A DNA stretch of 64,000 nucleotides from CAVYXK01 sp963708245 (GCA_963708245.1 OY970201.1:6014001-6078000), one strand, 5' to 3'. Counted from the stretch's first letter, positions 52,801 through 61,143 are shown. The notes: generated from the sequence alone by a model not told the origin. Program-made: numbers and translations.

Positions 52801-53496
52801 GTGCAGCACAGTGCCCAAACTCACGAAGTCGTGTTAAAGCAAGGCTGGCTCAGCCGAACGCCGCCGTTGTTCCAGTACAACGTACTTGATCGGTGCCGGC
52901 CACAGCATTTCTCTCGGGGAGAGACGATTTACTCGATCGGCGATCCGCCTGGCGGCATCTATGGTCTGATTGCCGGCGGACTTGGCATTTTCGTCGCGCC
53001 GCGGGAGCGGGGACCCTATGTCGCGCGTTTCGCGAGGCCAGGAGACTGGTTCGGAGAAGCGGCGGCCATTACGGACGAGCCTCGGAGGGTTGGACTAGCG
53101 GCAACGCGCGATACCGACCTGCTGCACCTTCCTCTGCATGCGATTCATGAGATTGTCAGCCGGGATCCTGCTGCGTGGCGCCTCTTTGCCACAATAACGA
53201 TCGGCCACCTCGACTCGTCCGTGGGAGGCTACGACGACCTGATGATCCGCGACCCGGTCAAGCGATGCATCGCGATCCTCTTGCGCTTGGCCGGCTGCCG
53301 GCTGGCCTTACCGCCGACCTCGTCGTCCGCTGAGATCGATCTGAGTCAGGCAGACATCGCTGAGCTTGCCAATGTCGCCAGAACCACCTTGAACGCGGTC
53401 CTGCAAAAGCTCGAACAGACCGGCAAGCTTGAACGGACGTACCGTCGCATCCGTATTCTGGCACCCAACGCGATGAGAGCCATGCTGCACGATTGA
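52801..53496 (+). CDS. Crp/Fnr-family transcription regulator
   Basis: The 231-residue regulator has an N-terminal cyclic-nucleotide-binding-like beta-roll (FSRGETIYSIGDPPGGIYGL, FARPGDWFGEAAAITDEPRR) and a C-terminal winged helix (LSQADIAELANVARTTLNAV, KLEQTGKLERTYRRIRIL). No Fnr-type iron-sulfur cysteine cluster is present. The start is GTG, with ttagtgggg just upstream. It is divergent from the sensor kinase with 89 bases between them, and is likely to control that cluster. Its 3' end is part of the segment duplicated at 57483. Confidence 0.9.
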   Translation: MQHSAQTHEVVLKQGWLSRTPPLFQYNVLDRCRPQHFSRGETIYSIGDPPGGIYGLIAGGLGIFVAPRERGPYVARFARPGDWFGEAAAITDEPRRVGLAATRDTDLLHLPLHAIHEIVSRDPAAWRLFATITIGHLDSSVGGYDDLMIRDPVKRCIAILLRLAGCRLALPPTSSSAEIDLSQADIAELANVARTTLNAVLQKLEQTGKLERTYRRIRILAPNAMRAMLHD

Positions 53497-54128
53497 CAGC
53501 CTGTTTTGGACGCACTGCGGTAGAGAGCTGGTTGCGATTGAGATTGTCCGGATGGGTTCGAAGCCGACGGATTGGTCGCGCGCCTTGTCTGCTCAAGGGT
53601 GGCAGCTAGGATTGGATTTGCCTTTGTGGCGTCGGCCTCGGCAGTCACCCCCTGGAATAGTCAGGTGAACACCCGACCGCAGAACGCGTAAAAACGGTGT
53701 AGTCTTGGCCGTTTGGAGGTGCCCTACGTCCACTCTAACAATCTTGCTCGCGGACGACCATGCGGTTGTGCGTCGAGGTCTGCGGGCCATGCTGGAGCAG
53801 CGTCCCGGTTGGCGTGTCTGCGCCGAGGCCTCGAACGGCCGACAAGCGATCGATCTGGCGGCACTGCACCGGCCGAACATCGCCGTTCTCGATATGGCGA
53901 TGCCGGAACTGAACGGGCTGGAGGCGACCCGTGGCATCCGGGTGTAAGCCCCGAAACGGAGATCCTGGTCTTCACGATGGTGGAGTCCACGTCGCTGACG
54001 CGCGACGTTCTGGCGGCAGGGGCACACGGGGTTGTCCTGAAAGGAGAGCTGGACCAATTCGTGATCGATGCAATCGAAACTTGCGCGCAGTCGCGGCAGG
54101 CGGATCGGTGAGCGATCTTCTTACGCGG
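53441..54128 (+). repeat. Segmental duplication, copy 1
   Basis: Starting in the last codons of the Crp-family gene (accgtcgcatccgtattctg), this about 690-bp segment matches 57483-58205. Long near-identical blocks include ctggaatagtcaggtgaaca and gcggacgaccatgcggttg. Copy 1 has a small insertion after cctgttttggacg and lacks about 60 bases near its end. Confidence 0.88.
53705..54115 (+). pseudogene. Response-regulator receiver, broken duplicate copy
   Basis: The frame encodes the same receiver start as the intact regulator at 57717 (LTILLADDHAVVRRGLRAML ... NIAVLDMAMPELNGLEATRG). It stops at 53945 because of a one-base difference (ggcatccgggtgtaag versus ggcatccggcgtataag). The remainder continues out of frame to 54078, then loses about 60 bases and merges into the next gene. 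The HTH domain is missing. Confidence 0.88.
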
Positions 54129-55532
54129 AACGGCGTTTCGCGCCGGGCCTTTATCGGGGGGACGGCCGCCGTCGCCGCCTTCGGCCCGGCGGCGCTGGCG
54201 GTTGAAAGCCCCGGCCCAGCGAACCCGGAAGAAGCGCGAGCCATCGCCGCCGAGGCTTACATCTATGGAACGCCCATCCTCGACCAGTACCGGGTGATGT
54301 TCGCGTTCTCGATCTTCAAGAACAATCCCGAATACAAGGGGCCGATCAATTCCATGCTGAATATCGCCAGGGTCTATACCCCTGACGACAAGGCTTTCGT
54401 CTCGCCCAATTCCGACACGCCCTATTCCTTCGCGGTGCTCGACCTGCGCACCGAACCGATGGTCCTGAGCGTGCCGCGCATCGAAGAAGAGCGCTACTTC
54501 TCCTTCCAGTTCATGGACCTCTACACCTACAATTTCGCCTATGTCGGCTCGCGCGTGGACGGTAATGGCGGAGGAAGTTTCTTGATCGCCGGACCCGGAT
54601 GGAAAGGCGAGACGCCGGCGGGAATTGCGCGCGTGATCCGCGCCGAGACCGAACTGGTCAATGCTGTGGGCCGCACGCAATTGTTCGGCCCGAGCGATCT
54701 CGACAACGTCAAGAAAATCCAGACCGGCTACAAGTTGCAGCCGCTTTCCGCCTTCCTGAACAAGCCGGTGCCGCAGGGCGCCCCGCCGGTCGCCTGGCCG
54801 CGTCCGCTCAAGCCCGAGGATCAGCGGACCAATCCGGACTTTTTCAGCGTTCTCAGCGCCTTGCTGCAATTCTGCCCTGCGTCGGCCGGGGAGAAGGACT
54901 TGCGCGCGCGTTTCGCCCGCATCGGGATCGAGCCGAGCAAGCCCATCGATATCGCGGCTCTCCCCGACGCTCAGAAGAGCGCGCTCGTCGAGGGCATGAA
55001 GGATGGCCAGAAGGCGATCGATGCGCGCCGCGCCGTGATGGGCGAAAATCTGACCAACCTTTGGGGCACGCGCGAGTTTCAGCACAACGATTTCGTGCTG
55101 CGCGCCTTGGCCGCCCAGGTCGCGCTCGGCGCGAATTCGCAGCAGGAAGCGATCTACGTGATTTATCAGAAGGACGCTTCCGGCGCGGCGCTAAACGCCA
55201 AGGCGCACAATTACGTCCTGCATTTCGCCAAGGGCGAGGAGCCGCCGGCCAACGCGTTCTGGTCGTTGACCATGTACAACCTGCCGGACCAATTCCTGGT
55301 CAGGAATCCGATCGACCGCTACTTGATCAATTCGCCGATGCTGCCGGATCTCAGGCGCGATCCCGACGGCGGACTGACGCTCTACGTCCAGCACGAGTCG
55401 CCCAGCAAGGACCGGGAAGCGAATTGGCTGCCGGCGCCTGACGGGCCCTTCATGCTGGCCTTGCGTCTTTACTGGCCGAAGGACGACGCCCTTACCGGAA
55501 AATGGAAGGCGCCGGCCGTTCGGCCGGTCTGA
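54108..55532 (+). CDS. DUF1254/DUF1214 protein with Tat signal, 5' end fused to the regulator relic
   Basis: From the GTG at 54108 the 474-residue protein begins VSDLLTRNGVSRRAFIGGTA, a twin-arginine signal ending near AALA. DUF1254 follows (AEAYIYGTPILDQYRVMFAF, SPNSDTPYSFAVLDLRTEPM, YFSFQFMDLYTYNFAYVGSR), then DUF1214 (NYVLHFAKGEEPPANAFWSL, LYVQHESPSKDREANWLPAP). The first eight codons (VSDLLTR) match codons of the intact LuxR regulator, so the native start was probably replaced at the duplication junction. The frame is open further upstream to 53931. Expression therefore depends on what the relic provides. The next gene, a paralogue, starts 40 bases later. Confidence 0.88.
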   Translation: MSDLLTRNGVSRRAFIGGTAAVAAFGPAALAVESPGPANPEEARAIAAEAYIYGTPILDQYRVMFAFSIFKNNPEYKGPINSMLNIARVYTPDDKAFVSPNSDTPYSFAVLDLRTEPMVLSVPRIEEERYFSFQFMDLYTYNFAYVGSRVDGNGGGSFLIAGPGWKGETPAGIARVIRAETELVNAVGRTQLFGPSDLDNVKKIQTGYKLQPLSAFLNKPVPQGAPPVAWPRPLKPEDQRTNPDFFSVLSALLQFCPASAGEKDLRARFARIGIEPSKPIDIAALPDAQKSALVEGMKDGQKAIDARRAVMGENLTNLWGTREFQHNDFVLRALAAQVALGANSQQEAIYVIYQKDASGAALNAKAHNYVLHFAKGEEPPANAFWSLTMYNLPDQFLVRNPIDRYLINSPMLPDLRRDPDGGLTLYVQHESPSKDREANWLPAPDGPFMLALRLYWPKDDALTGKWKAPAVRPV

Positions 55533-55572
55533 TCGGACCGCACGATTGTTGTTTGAGCTGAGGAGGGAAAGC

Positions 55573-57021
55573 ATGACGATCCGAACTTTGCTGCTCGCGG
55601 GCGCCGCGACCGTACTGCTGCTCGGCGCCCCCTCGAGCGCCTCGTCCGCTCAGAGCGACGCCGAAATCCGCGCCGCCGACGCCAAGCACGAGCAGGACTG
55701 GGCCTATTCGGTCGGCGTCCAGAACTATGTCTTCGGCCTGCCCCTCATGATCCTCGAGCGCGAACGCAAGGTCCGTCTCGACCCAGAGGCGTTGAAAAAG
55801 GCCGAAAAGTTTGCGCCGGCGGCGCCGATCAACCAGATCGGTCATATGAAGACCCTGGCCACCGCCGACGACATCATGCCCTATACGCCGAACAACGACA
55901 CCGTCTACAGCGGCGCCCTGCTGGAGCTGGCCGACGAGCCGATCATTCTGACCGCGCCTGATATCATGGACCGCTACTGGTCGGTCGAGGTCGCCGACGT
56001 CTATACCAACAACCTCTTCTACATCGGAACCCGCGCCACCGGCGGCAAAGGCGGCGCGCACGCCTTCGTCGGGCCGAACTGGAAGGGAACGCTGCCGGAG
56101 GGCGTTATCGTACACCGCGTTCCTTCCAATACGATCATTTTCGCCATCCGCATTGGCGTCGTGCCTGGCGACAAGGAAGACCTCGCCCATGTCAACGCGT
56201 TGCAGGACCAGTTTCAGTTGACCTCTTTGAGCAACTGGGGCGACCCGGCGAAACACGGCCAGGCGGCCGTACCAAAATTGGCGGCGCGCCCCGATTACAA
56301 GGGCGATCTCGCCTATTTCCAGACCCTCGCCGATCTCTTGGCCGAAAATCCCCCGCCGTCGGAACATGAGGCGGCTGAGATTCTGCTTGGACGCGGCGGC
56401 GTTCATATCGGCGAGAAATTCGACCCGGCCGCGCTCGACGAGCCCACACGGAAGGGGCTCGCCCAGGCCGCCGCCGACGGCCCCGAAATCATGAAATGGA
56501 AGGTGAAATTCCGCGGCACGCCCTATCCGACCCGCTGGAACAATCTACGGCCGGGCGATTACGGCTTCGATTATCTCGACCGCGCGGCCGGCGCGCTGGA
56601 AGGCCTGTTCGTCCATGACCGGCAAGAGGCCGAATATTTCAGCACCTACGAGGATGGAAATGCACAGTTGCTCGACGGCGCCAGCCGCTATGTCCTGCAT
56701 TTCGACAAGGACCAGATTCCGCCGACTTTGAAGAACGGCTTTTGGTCCTTCACCATGTATGGGTCGAACTTCCAGCTGGTTAAAAACCCGATCGACCGCT
56801 TCTCGATCGGCGACCGCACCAAGGGCCTCGTTTATGGGCCGGACGGCTCACTGGACATCTGCATCCAGTCGACCCCGCCTACCGGCAAGGAGAGCAACTG
56901 GCTGCCCTCGCCGCCCTCGGGTCTGTTCCGCATCAACTACCGTATCTATCTGCCGACGGCGGAAGCGCGGGACCCCAAGACGCTCGGTAAATATCTGCCG
57001 CCGATCGTCAGGACGAACTGA
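55573..57021 (+). CDS. DUF1254/DUF1214 family exported protein
   Basis: The 482-residue precursor has a Sec signal (MTIRTLLLAGAATVLLLGAP, ending SSASSAQ), a DUF1254 domain (YTPNNDTVYSGALLELADEP, ISxDRYW-like MDRYWSVEVADVYTNNLFYI) and DUF1214 (RYVLHFDKDQIPPTLKNGFW, TGKESNWLPSPPSGLFRINY). The ATG has gaggagggaaagc just upstream, far better than the frame start at 55546. It forms a two-gene unit with the preceding paralogue; the pair sits between two copies of a 0.7-kb duplication. The function is unknown. Confidence 0.9.
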   Translation: MTIRTLLLAGAATVLLLGAPSSASSAQSDAEIRAADAKHEQDWAYSVGVQNYVFGLPLMILERERKVRLDPEALKKAEKFAPAAPINQIGHMKTLATADDIMPYTPNNDTVYSGALLELADEPIILTAPDIMDRYWSVEVADVYTNNLFYIGTRATGGKGGAHAFVGPNWKGTLPEGVIVHRVPSNTIIFAIRIGVVPGDKEDLAHVNALQDQFQLTSLSNWGDPAKHGQAAVPKLAARPDYKGDLAYFQTLADLLAENPPPSEHEAAEILLGRGGVHIGEKFDPAALDEPTRKGLAQAAADGPEIMKWKVKFRGTPYPTRWNNLRPGDYGFDYLDRAAGALEGLFVHDRQEAEYFSTYEDGNAQLLDGASRYVLHFDKDQIPPTLKNGFWSFTMYGSNFQLVKNPIDRFSIGDRTKGLVYGPDGSLDICIQSTPPTGKESNWLPSPPSGLFRINYRIYLPTAEARDPKTLGKYLPPIVRTN

Positions 57022-57128
57022 GGATTCAGCAGCCCGCCGGTTTTCGACGCCCGTCAGCATCCATCGGGGCCGCGAGCGCTGGGAGCCAAGCCGCCGCGCC
57101 CCAATTAGTGACCGCCTTGCATCAACGG

Positions 57129-57146
57129 GCCGGCCACTTGGCCGGC
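57129..57146. terminator. Possible terminator hairpin after the DUF1254 pair
   Basis: gccggcc-actt-ggccggc forms a perfect 7-bp stem with a four-base loop, 108 bases after the stop codon. No run of T follows, so factor-independent termination is doubtful. The rest of 57022-57482 holds nothing I recognise. Confidence 0.3.
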
Positions 57147-57482
57147 GAGCCGGAGCGCTTCGGTGAAGGGTTCCGGACGCCGGCGGGGATGAGCGAGCCG
57201 CTGGACGAGGCCGGCGTCCGGAAGCCTCCCAAGAACGAACCCGTGTGGGAAGTGGGACGAGTTTGGCGGATGCCTATGGGGATTTGGCCGGGTTCCGTCG
57301 GCAGGGCGCTCGGCTGTGACGGCTCCTGTGGAGCGCTGGCGCGGAGTTCCAGGAGCAGCTCCCTTGTGTCCCTTGGGGTTCATCTGATAGGCAATCCTGC
57401 TCGCCGCTCCGAAGCCGATCTTTCGGCGGGATCAGCCAACCCGCTTCGACAAGCGCCTCGCGGGCGGCGTGGATACAGACCT

Positions 57483-58205
57483 ACCGCCGCATCCGTATTC
57501 TGGTACCCAACGCGATGAGCCATGCTGCCCGATTGATAGCCTGTTTTGGACGTCCAGATGGGTTGGAAGCCGCTGGATTGGTCGCACGCCTTGTCCGCTC
57601 AAGTGTGGCAGCTAGGATCGGTTTTGCCTTTGCGGCGCCGGCCTCGGCCTCGGCAGTCACCCCCTGGAATAGTCAGGTGAACACCCGACCGCGGAACGCG
57701 TAAAAGTGGTGTAGTCTTGGTCGCTTGGAGGTGCCCCACGTCCACGCTGACAATCCTGCTCGCGGACGACCATGCGGTTGTGCGTCGAGGTCTGCGGGCC
57801 ATGCTGGAGCAGCGTCCCGGTTGGCGTGTCTGCGCCGAGGCGTCGAACGGCCGCCAAGCGATCGATCTGGCGGCACTACACCGGCCGAACATCGCCGTTC
57901 TCGATATGGCGATGCCGGAACTGAACGGGCTGGAGGCGACCCGTGGCATCCGGCGTATAAGCCCCGAAACCGAGATCCTGGTCTTCACGATGGTGGAGTC
58001 AACTTCGCTGACACGCGATGTTCTGGCGGCAGGGGCACACGGGGTTGTCCTGAAAGGAGAGCTGGACCGGTTCGTGATCGATGCAATCGAAGCGCTTGCC
58101 TCACACAGACCCTACTTCAGCGGAGCCATCTCCGGAGAAATCCTGGACGGATACTTGCGCACAGTCGCATCGGGTGCCTCAGTCAGCGACCTTCTTACGT
58201 CGCGC
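57483..58205 (+). repeat. Segmental duplication, copy 2
   Basis: This is the second copy of 53441-54128. Its first 55 bases are a leftover of the Crp-family gene's 3' end (RRIRILVPNAM), which cannot be functional here. It then carries the promoter region and the intact response regulator. Confidence 0.88.
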
Positions 58206-58385
58206 GAGAGAGAAGTCGTCCAGATGATCGCAGAAGGGCTCAGCAACAAGCAGATGGCCCGCAAGCTCGATATCAGCATCAAGACGGTGGAGACGCATCG
58301 AACAGCTCTCATGCACAAGATCGGGGCGCGGACCGTGGCCGAAGTCGTCCGTTATTCGATACGAAACAATATGACATCAGCCTGA
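57717..58385 (+). CDS. NarL/LuxR-family response regulator
   Basis: The 222-residue regulator has a receiver with Asp63 (NIAVLDMAMPELNG), the conserved Lys in GVVLKGEL and acidic pair ADDH near the start. The C-terminal LuxR helix-turn-helix follows (LTSREREVVQMIAEGLSNKQ, KLDISIKTVETHRTALMHKI). It is the probable partner of the HisKA_3 kinase at 50771. The start is unclear: no ATG or GTG precedes LTILLADD in frame, and the TTG at 57717 is used; tggagg at 57726 would better suit a non-standard start closer in. Confidence 0.9.
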   Translation: MVAWRCPTSTLTILLADDHAVVRRGLRAMLEQRPGWRVCAEASNGRQAIDLAALHRPNIAVLDMAMPELNGLEATRGIRRISPETEILVFTMVESTSLTRDVLAAGAHGVVLKGELDRFVIDAIEALASHRPYFSGAISGEILDGYLRTVASGASVSDLLTSREREVVQMIAEGLSNKQMARKLDISIKTVETHRTALMHKIGARTVAEVVRYSIRNNMTSA

Positions 58386-58515
58386 CAGAACTGAGAACCG
58401 TCATAAGTTAGGGACCATTGTCAAGGAGCTGCGGTGGAATTTTGCGATGAAGTCTTACATCAACCAATTTGGGTGGCTGTATGCGGCCGATTCAGTTTGG
58501 GAGGGCATTTGATAT

Positions 58516-58773
58516 ATGTCTCGTCGAGGCATCTACGCGACCTTCCTTACGACAGCCCTATCATTGATGGTTATTTCCGTGCTCGCGAATTCCGCCGAAG
58601 GTCCCGAAGGGGTGTGGCTCGTTGATTCGAATTCGGCTTTGAAGATTTTTGATTGCAACAGCCAGCTCTGCGGTCGAGTAGCCTGGCTAAGGGACGTCCA
58701 TGATTCCGCAGGTCAAATCCAGCGAGACGGCAAGAATCCCGATCCGTCATTGCCAACGGCCCTCAGCAAGTGA
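58516..58773 (+). pseudogene. DUF2147 family exported protein, 3' truncated
   Basis: A signal peptide (MSRRGIYATFLTTALSLMVI, then SVLANSA) is followed by the start of DUF2147: EGVWLVDSNSALKIFDCNSQ, LCGRVAWLRDVHDSAGQIQR and KNPDPSL. In the family the next residues (RSRPLxGLxML...) and about 50 more form the rest of the barrel; here the frame ends in PTALSK. The gene is cut at about 58755, close to the tRNA-linked region. Confidence 0.75.
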
Positions 58774-58862
58774 ACAACGGGAGGCGTCCAGGCGCGGGTG
58801 TCCCGCGCGTGCGCGCGCGGGCAGTCCATCGAACCCAGCAAACGAACTATTGGAGGCGGATA

Positions 58863-59084
58863 ATGTCGAAGGGCTGGACGCCGGAACGGCGGGTCTCTCA
58901 AGCGGTGCGGATCGGCCAATGGAAGCCGTGGCTGCGATCCACAGGACCGAGGACTGAGGCGGGAAAGGCGATGAGCGCCATAAATGCCCGAAAGCACGGG
59001 ACGAGGGGCCGAGCCGCGAGGGATGAGGCGCTGCTATTGCGCAACCTAATCCGGGAGTGCGGGGAGATGGCGCGAGAAGTGTGA
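58863..59084 (+). CDS. Small basic hypothetical protein (73 aa)
   Basis: The protein MSKGWTPERRVSQAVRIGQW, KPWLRSTGPRTEAGKAMSAI and NARKHGTRGRAARDE belongs to a short family (GWTPERR...W.PW..STGPRT..GKA...NA.KHG) that I recognise from many proteobacterial genomes, often near tRNA genes or prophage edges; its role is unknown. The ATG at 58863 has attggaggcggata upstream, a good ribosome binding site. Confidence 0.75.
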   Translation: MSKGWTPERRVSQAVRIGQWKPWLRSTGPRTEAGKAMSAINARKHGTRGRAARDEALLLRNLIRECGEMAREV

Positions 59085-59254
59085 CCGGAGCTGGTGGACA
59101 CCCCGCTTGCCCCTACACAACACCGGCGACGTGCCTGCTGCTGGGTGAGCCCGGCTGCCGGACGAAATTGTGCCTGCTAGGTCCGCAGGGGGTCCGCAAA
59201 TCTCGTTACGTATCCGGGTCAGCAAGGAATTGGTCGATATGTCTTTGGTTTTCT

Positions 59255-59299
59255 TGGTGGGCGCACAAGGACTCGAACCTTGGACCCGCTGATTAAGAG
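59255..59299 (-). other. tRNA-Lys(CTT) 3' half: attachment-site remnant 1
   Basis: Read on the minus strand, the sequence runs from the anticodon (ctcttaatcagcgggtcc) through the T arm (ggttcgagtcc) to gcgccca and an encoded CCA. Only the 3' half of the tRNA is present; the adjacent bases do not supply the 5' half. It is identical over 42 bases to 61231-61272. This is the product of integrase-mediated insertion at a tRNA gene. The rest of 59085-59471 has no gene. Confidence 0.85.
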
Positions 59300-59471
59300 C
59301 TACACGCGCGGCCTCGTAACCCCTTGATTTCCCTAATTCCGTTCCGACGCCCATTTCCGTCACGCCTACCAGCCCGGCGCAAAGCGCAGTAGATGTGCGG
59401 CGGAGGCCCGGACGTATACCATACCTCGCCCCACGGCTGCGGCATTACCATCTTTACACAAGGAGGAATGA

Positions 59472-59753
59472 ATGAACAGGTTGCTTGCGGGTTTGGCGGT
59501 GCTGCCATTTGTCGCCAGCGTCGCCGTAGCCGGCCAGCCCTTGACGGATGGGCAGATGGATCGAATTACGGCCGGTGCCGGTTTCTCCGCCTACGCGCAG
59601 GCCGAGGCAACCGGCCTTGTCGGTGAAGGCGGTACCATCACGACAACGACCGCAACGCTGGCGCAGATTACGCCTTTCATCTCTAGCGAAGGTGACATCG
59701 CGCTGACTGTTTACGAGTGGATATCGGCGGTCACGGACCATGCTGACCGATAA
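59472..59753 (+). CDS. Small exported protein with LTDGQMDRITAG motif
   Basis: The 93-residue precursor has a signal peptide (MNRLLAGLAVLPFVASVAVA), then GQPLTDGQMDRITAG and a Gly/Ala/Thr-rich body ending VYEWISAVTDHADR. The L(T/S)DxQMDxxTAG motif after a signal peptide recurs in small alphaproteobacterial proteins of unknown function. The start follows aaggaggaatga, an excellent site. It overlaps the next gene by 14 bases. Confidence 0.7.
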   Translation: MNRLLAGLAVLPFVASVAVAGQPLTDGQMDRITAGAGFSAYAQAEATGLVGEGGTITTTTATLAQITPFISSEGDIALTVYEWISAVTDHADR

Positions 59754-60201
59754 GCCGAACATCGTCATCGCCAAGCCGCCCAAGCGGGCACGGCGCAAGC
59801 GCGTGCCGGCCGCGCCGAGTGACACGCCCCGCGTTGTCTTCGCCGAGTCGCCCAGCCGGATCAGGCGCGCCGCAGCGCCCGCGCGCATCGTGGTGGGCGC
59901 CGAGACGGAGGCCATGACGGCCGAGGAGCACGCCCGGCGCGGCGAGGCGGCCGATCGGCTGTGGCACGAGCTGGTTGCGGGCGGCGACCGGGAAGTAACG
60001 GGCGCCGGGGGCGCCGCGGCGCTCATTCGGATCTGGCAGGGGGGTTTCCGGGAGAACGGGGTGTCACCACCCCCGACGCCTCCCTACGGGATCGCATCAA
60101 TCGCCGGCCCGATAGTCGGAAGACCAGCGCCACAGAGCGCCAGCACACGCAGCAGATTGCGCACCGAAGAGAACCCAGCCGAGCCCCCCATGCGCGCTTG
60201 A
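59740..60201 (+). CDS. Hypothetical protein, basic N-terminus
   Basis: The N-terminal 105 residues (MLTDKPNIVIAKPPKRARRK, RVPAAPSDTPRVVFAESPSR, EEHARRGEAADRLWHELVAG) look like a real, small cytosolic protein overlapping the preceding gene by 14 bases. From about 60060 onward the frame runs antisense to another small gene and is proline/serine-rich, so the true 3' end may have been lost to rearrangement. No family with known function is recognised. Confidence 0.5.
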   Translation: MLTDKPNIVIAKPPKRARRKRVPAAPSDTPRVVFAESPSRIRRAAAPARIVVGAETEAMTAEEHARRGEAADRLWHELVAGGDREVTGAGGAAALIRIWQGGFRENGVSPPPTPPYGIASIAGPIVGRPAPQSASTRSRLRTEENPAEPPMRA

Positions 60202-60312
60202 CCAGTCGAAGTCGCTCCGGAACGCCACCGCGATGTGCACTGCGGCGAGGGCGGCGAAGATGCCGGCCCCCGCGGCCCAAAGCAGACGCTTCGTTTGTTC
60301 TCGCTCCGTCAT
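60097..60312 (-). CDS. Small membrane protein (71 aa), hypothetical
   Basis: The frame MTEREQTKRLLWAAGAGIFA, ALAAVHIAVAF and GLGWVLFGAQSAACAGALW has two hydrophobic helices separated by a polar loop. The upstream minus-strand sequence, agagaggctgcc, provides a GAGAGG seven bases before the ATG. It is antisense to the end of the preceding plus-strand frame, which favours this one as real. The function is unknown. Confidence 0.55.
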   Translation of the reverse strand: MTEREQTKRLLWAAGAGIFAALAAVHIAVAFRSDFDWSSAHGGLGWVLFGAQSAACAGALWRWSSDYRAGD

Positions 60313-60413
60313 GGCAGCCTCTCTACAGTGATGGGGTTTGTCGGCCGCCCCGGCGCGGAGCAGCGCCGTCCTAACCAGCCTTCGGGCAGGCCGCTGGCGG
60401 GGGATGCCTGAGC

Positions 60414-60580
60414 ATGAGGCACACTGTAACCGTGCACGGGAAGCCCTATGAGGTTTCCGTACACCAAAAGTCGAAGAGTGTGTGGGAAGCGGTTGGCTAC
60501 TACACCGAGGTGCTGGCCGTACCGGGAAGCACGAACCGGGAAATTCGAGTCAAGGGACGAACCGACGCCACCTCGGCGCC
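60414..60580 (+). pseudogene. Small ORF 5' part, truncated at a junction
   Basis: MRHTVTVHGKPYEVSVHQKS, KSVWEAVGYYTEVLAVPGST and NREIRVKGRTDAT read as the start of a small conserved-looking protein. Past about 60580 the frame continues antisense to a lipoprotein gene with cysteine/arginine-rich nonsense. The junction suggests a deletion. Confidence 0.45.
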
Positions 60581-60724
60581 GGTCGCGCCCGCCTGGGCCA
60601 GCACACTCGCGGCCACCGGCTGCAATGCGCCATCCACCAGGCAGGCCACTTGCAGCTGCTGCGTCGTGCAGCCAGCAAGGATCGCGAGCGCGACGAGCGC
60701 CGCGCCCCCAACGAATATTTTCAC
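60500..60724 (-). CDS. Putative lipoprotein (74 aa), possibly 3' truncated
   Basis: The N-terminus MKIFVGGAALVALAILAGC is a textbook lipoprotein signal (LAGC lipobox). The mature part, TTQQLQVACLVDGALQPVAA and SVLAQAGATGAEVASV, resembles short phage or island lipoproteins. The last 20 residues overlap the plus-strand ORF at 60414 and may not be native. It lies just downstream of the truncated gene at 60736 on the same strand. Confidence 0.5.
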   Translation of the reverse strand: MKIFVGGAALVALAILAGCTTQQLQVACLVDGALQPVAASVLAQAGATGAEVASVRPLTRISRFVLPGTASTSV

Positions 60725-60735
60725 GCGAGATTACC

Positions 60736-61143
60736 TCAGTTGGAGTTGGCGTCTTCGTCCCGGCTACGGAAATACCGGTCGATGTCGCGCCGGAGCGCCG
60801 GCTTGTTGCCGGCCAGCTCGAGTACGCCCCAGGTGTTGCGGATCAGGTCCGCGTCTGGATCGAAGGCGTTGCGAATCAGGATCGTCCACCGATCGATATA
60901 GGCGCGCTTCTCTTTCGAACCGTGCCAGGCGTGCTCGATGGTGCCGGGCACATAGCCGATGTTTTGCGCGATGTGCTGGGCGGCGCAGTCCTGCCAGCGC
61001 AGCAGCGGCCGCAGATAGCCGGCCGAGATCCCGCCCGGCACGCTCTCGTGCACGCGGCTGATCAGCGCGAGCGCCATGTGATGGTCGCCGGCGCCGAGCG
61101 CGGCTGTCTCGATCAGCCCGCCCAGCAGCGTCAGCGCCCGCCT
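60736..61143 (-). pseudogene. Phage/island glycosyltransferase-like protein, 5' truncated
   Basis: The frame is open upstream of its first ATG (61077) and reads RRALTLLGGLIETAALGAGD, HHMALALISRVHESVPGGIS, NIGYVPGTIEHAWHGSKEKR, AFDPDADLIRNTWGVLELAG and NKPALRRDIDRYF. The GDHHMALALI and IEHxWHG...Y..R motifs match the C-terminal part of a phage-associated glycosyltransferase-like family. The N-terminal half is missing, and the break lies about 90 bases from the second tRNA-derived attachment site. Confidence 0.65.

Noticed and set aside
59255..59299. Functional tRNA-Lys gene
   Set aside because: Only the 3' half (anticodon to CCA) is present; the 5' acceptor and D arm are missing next to both copies.
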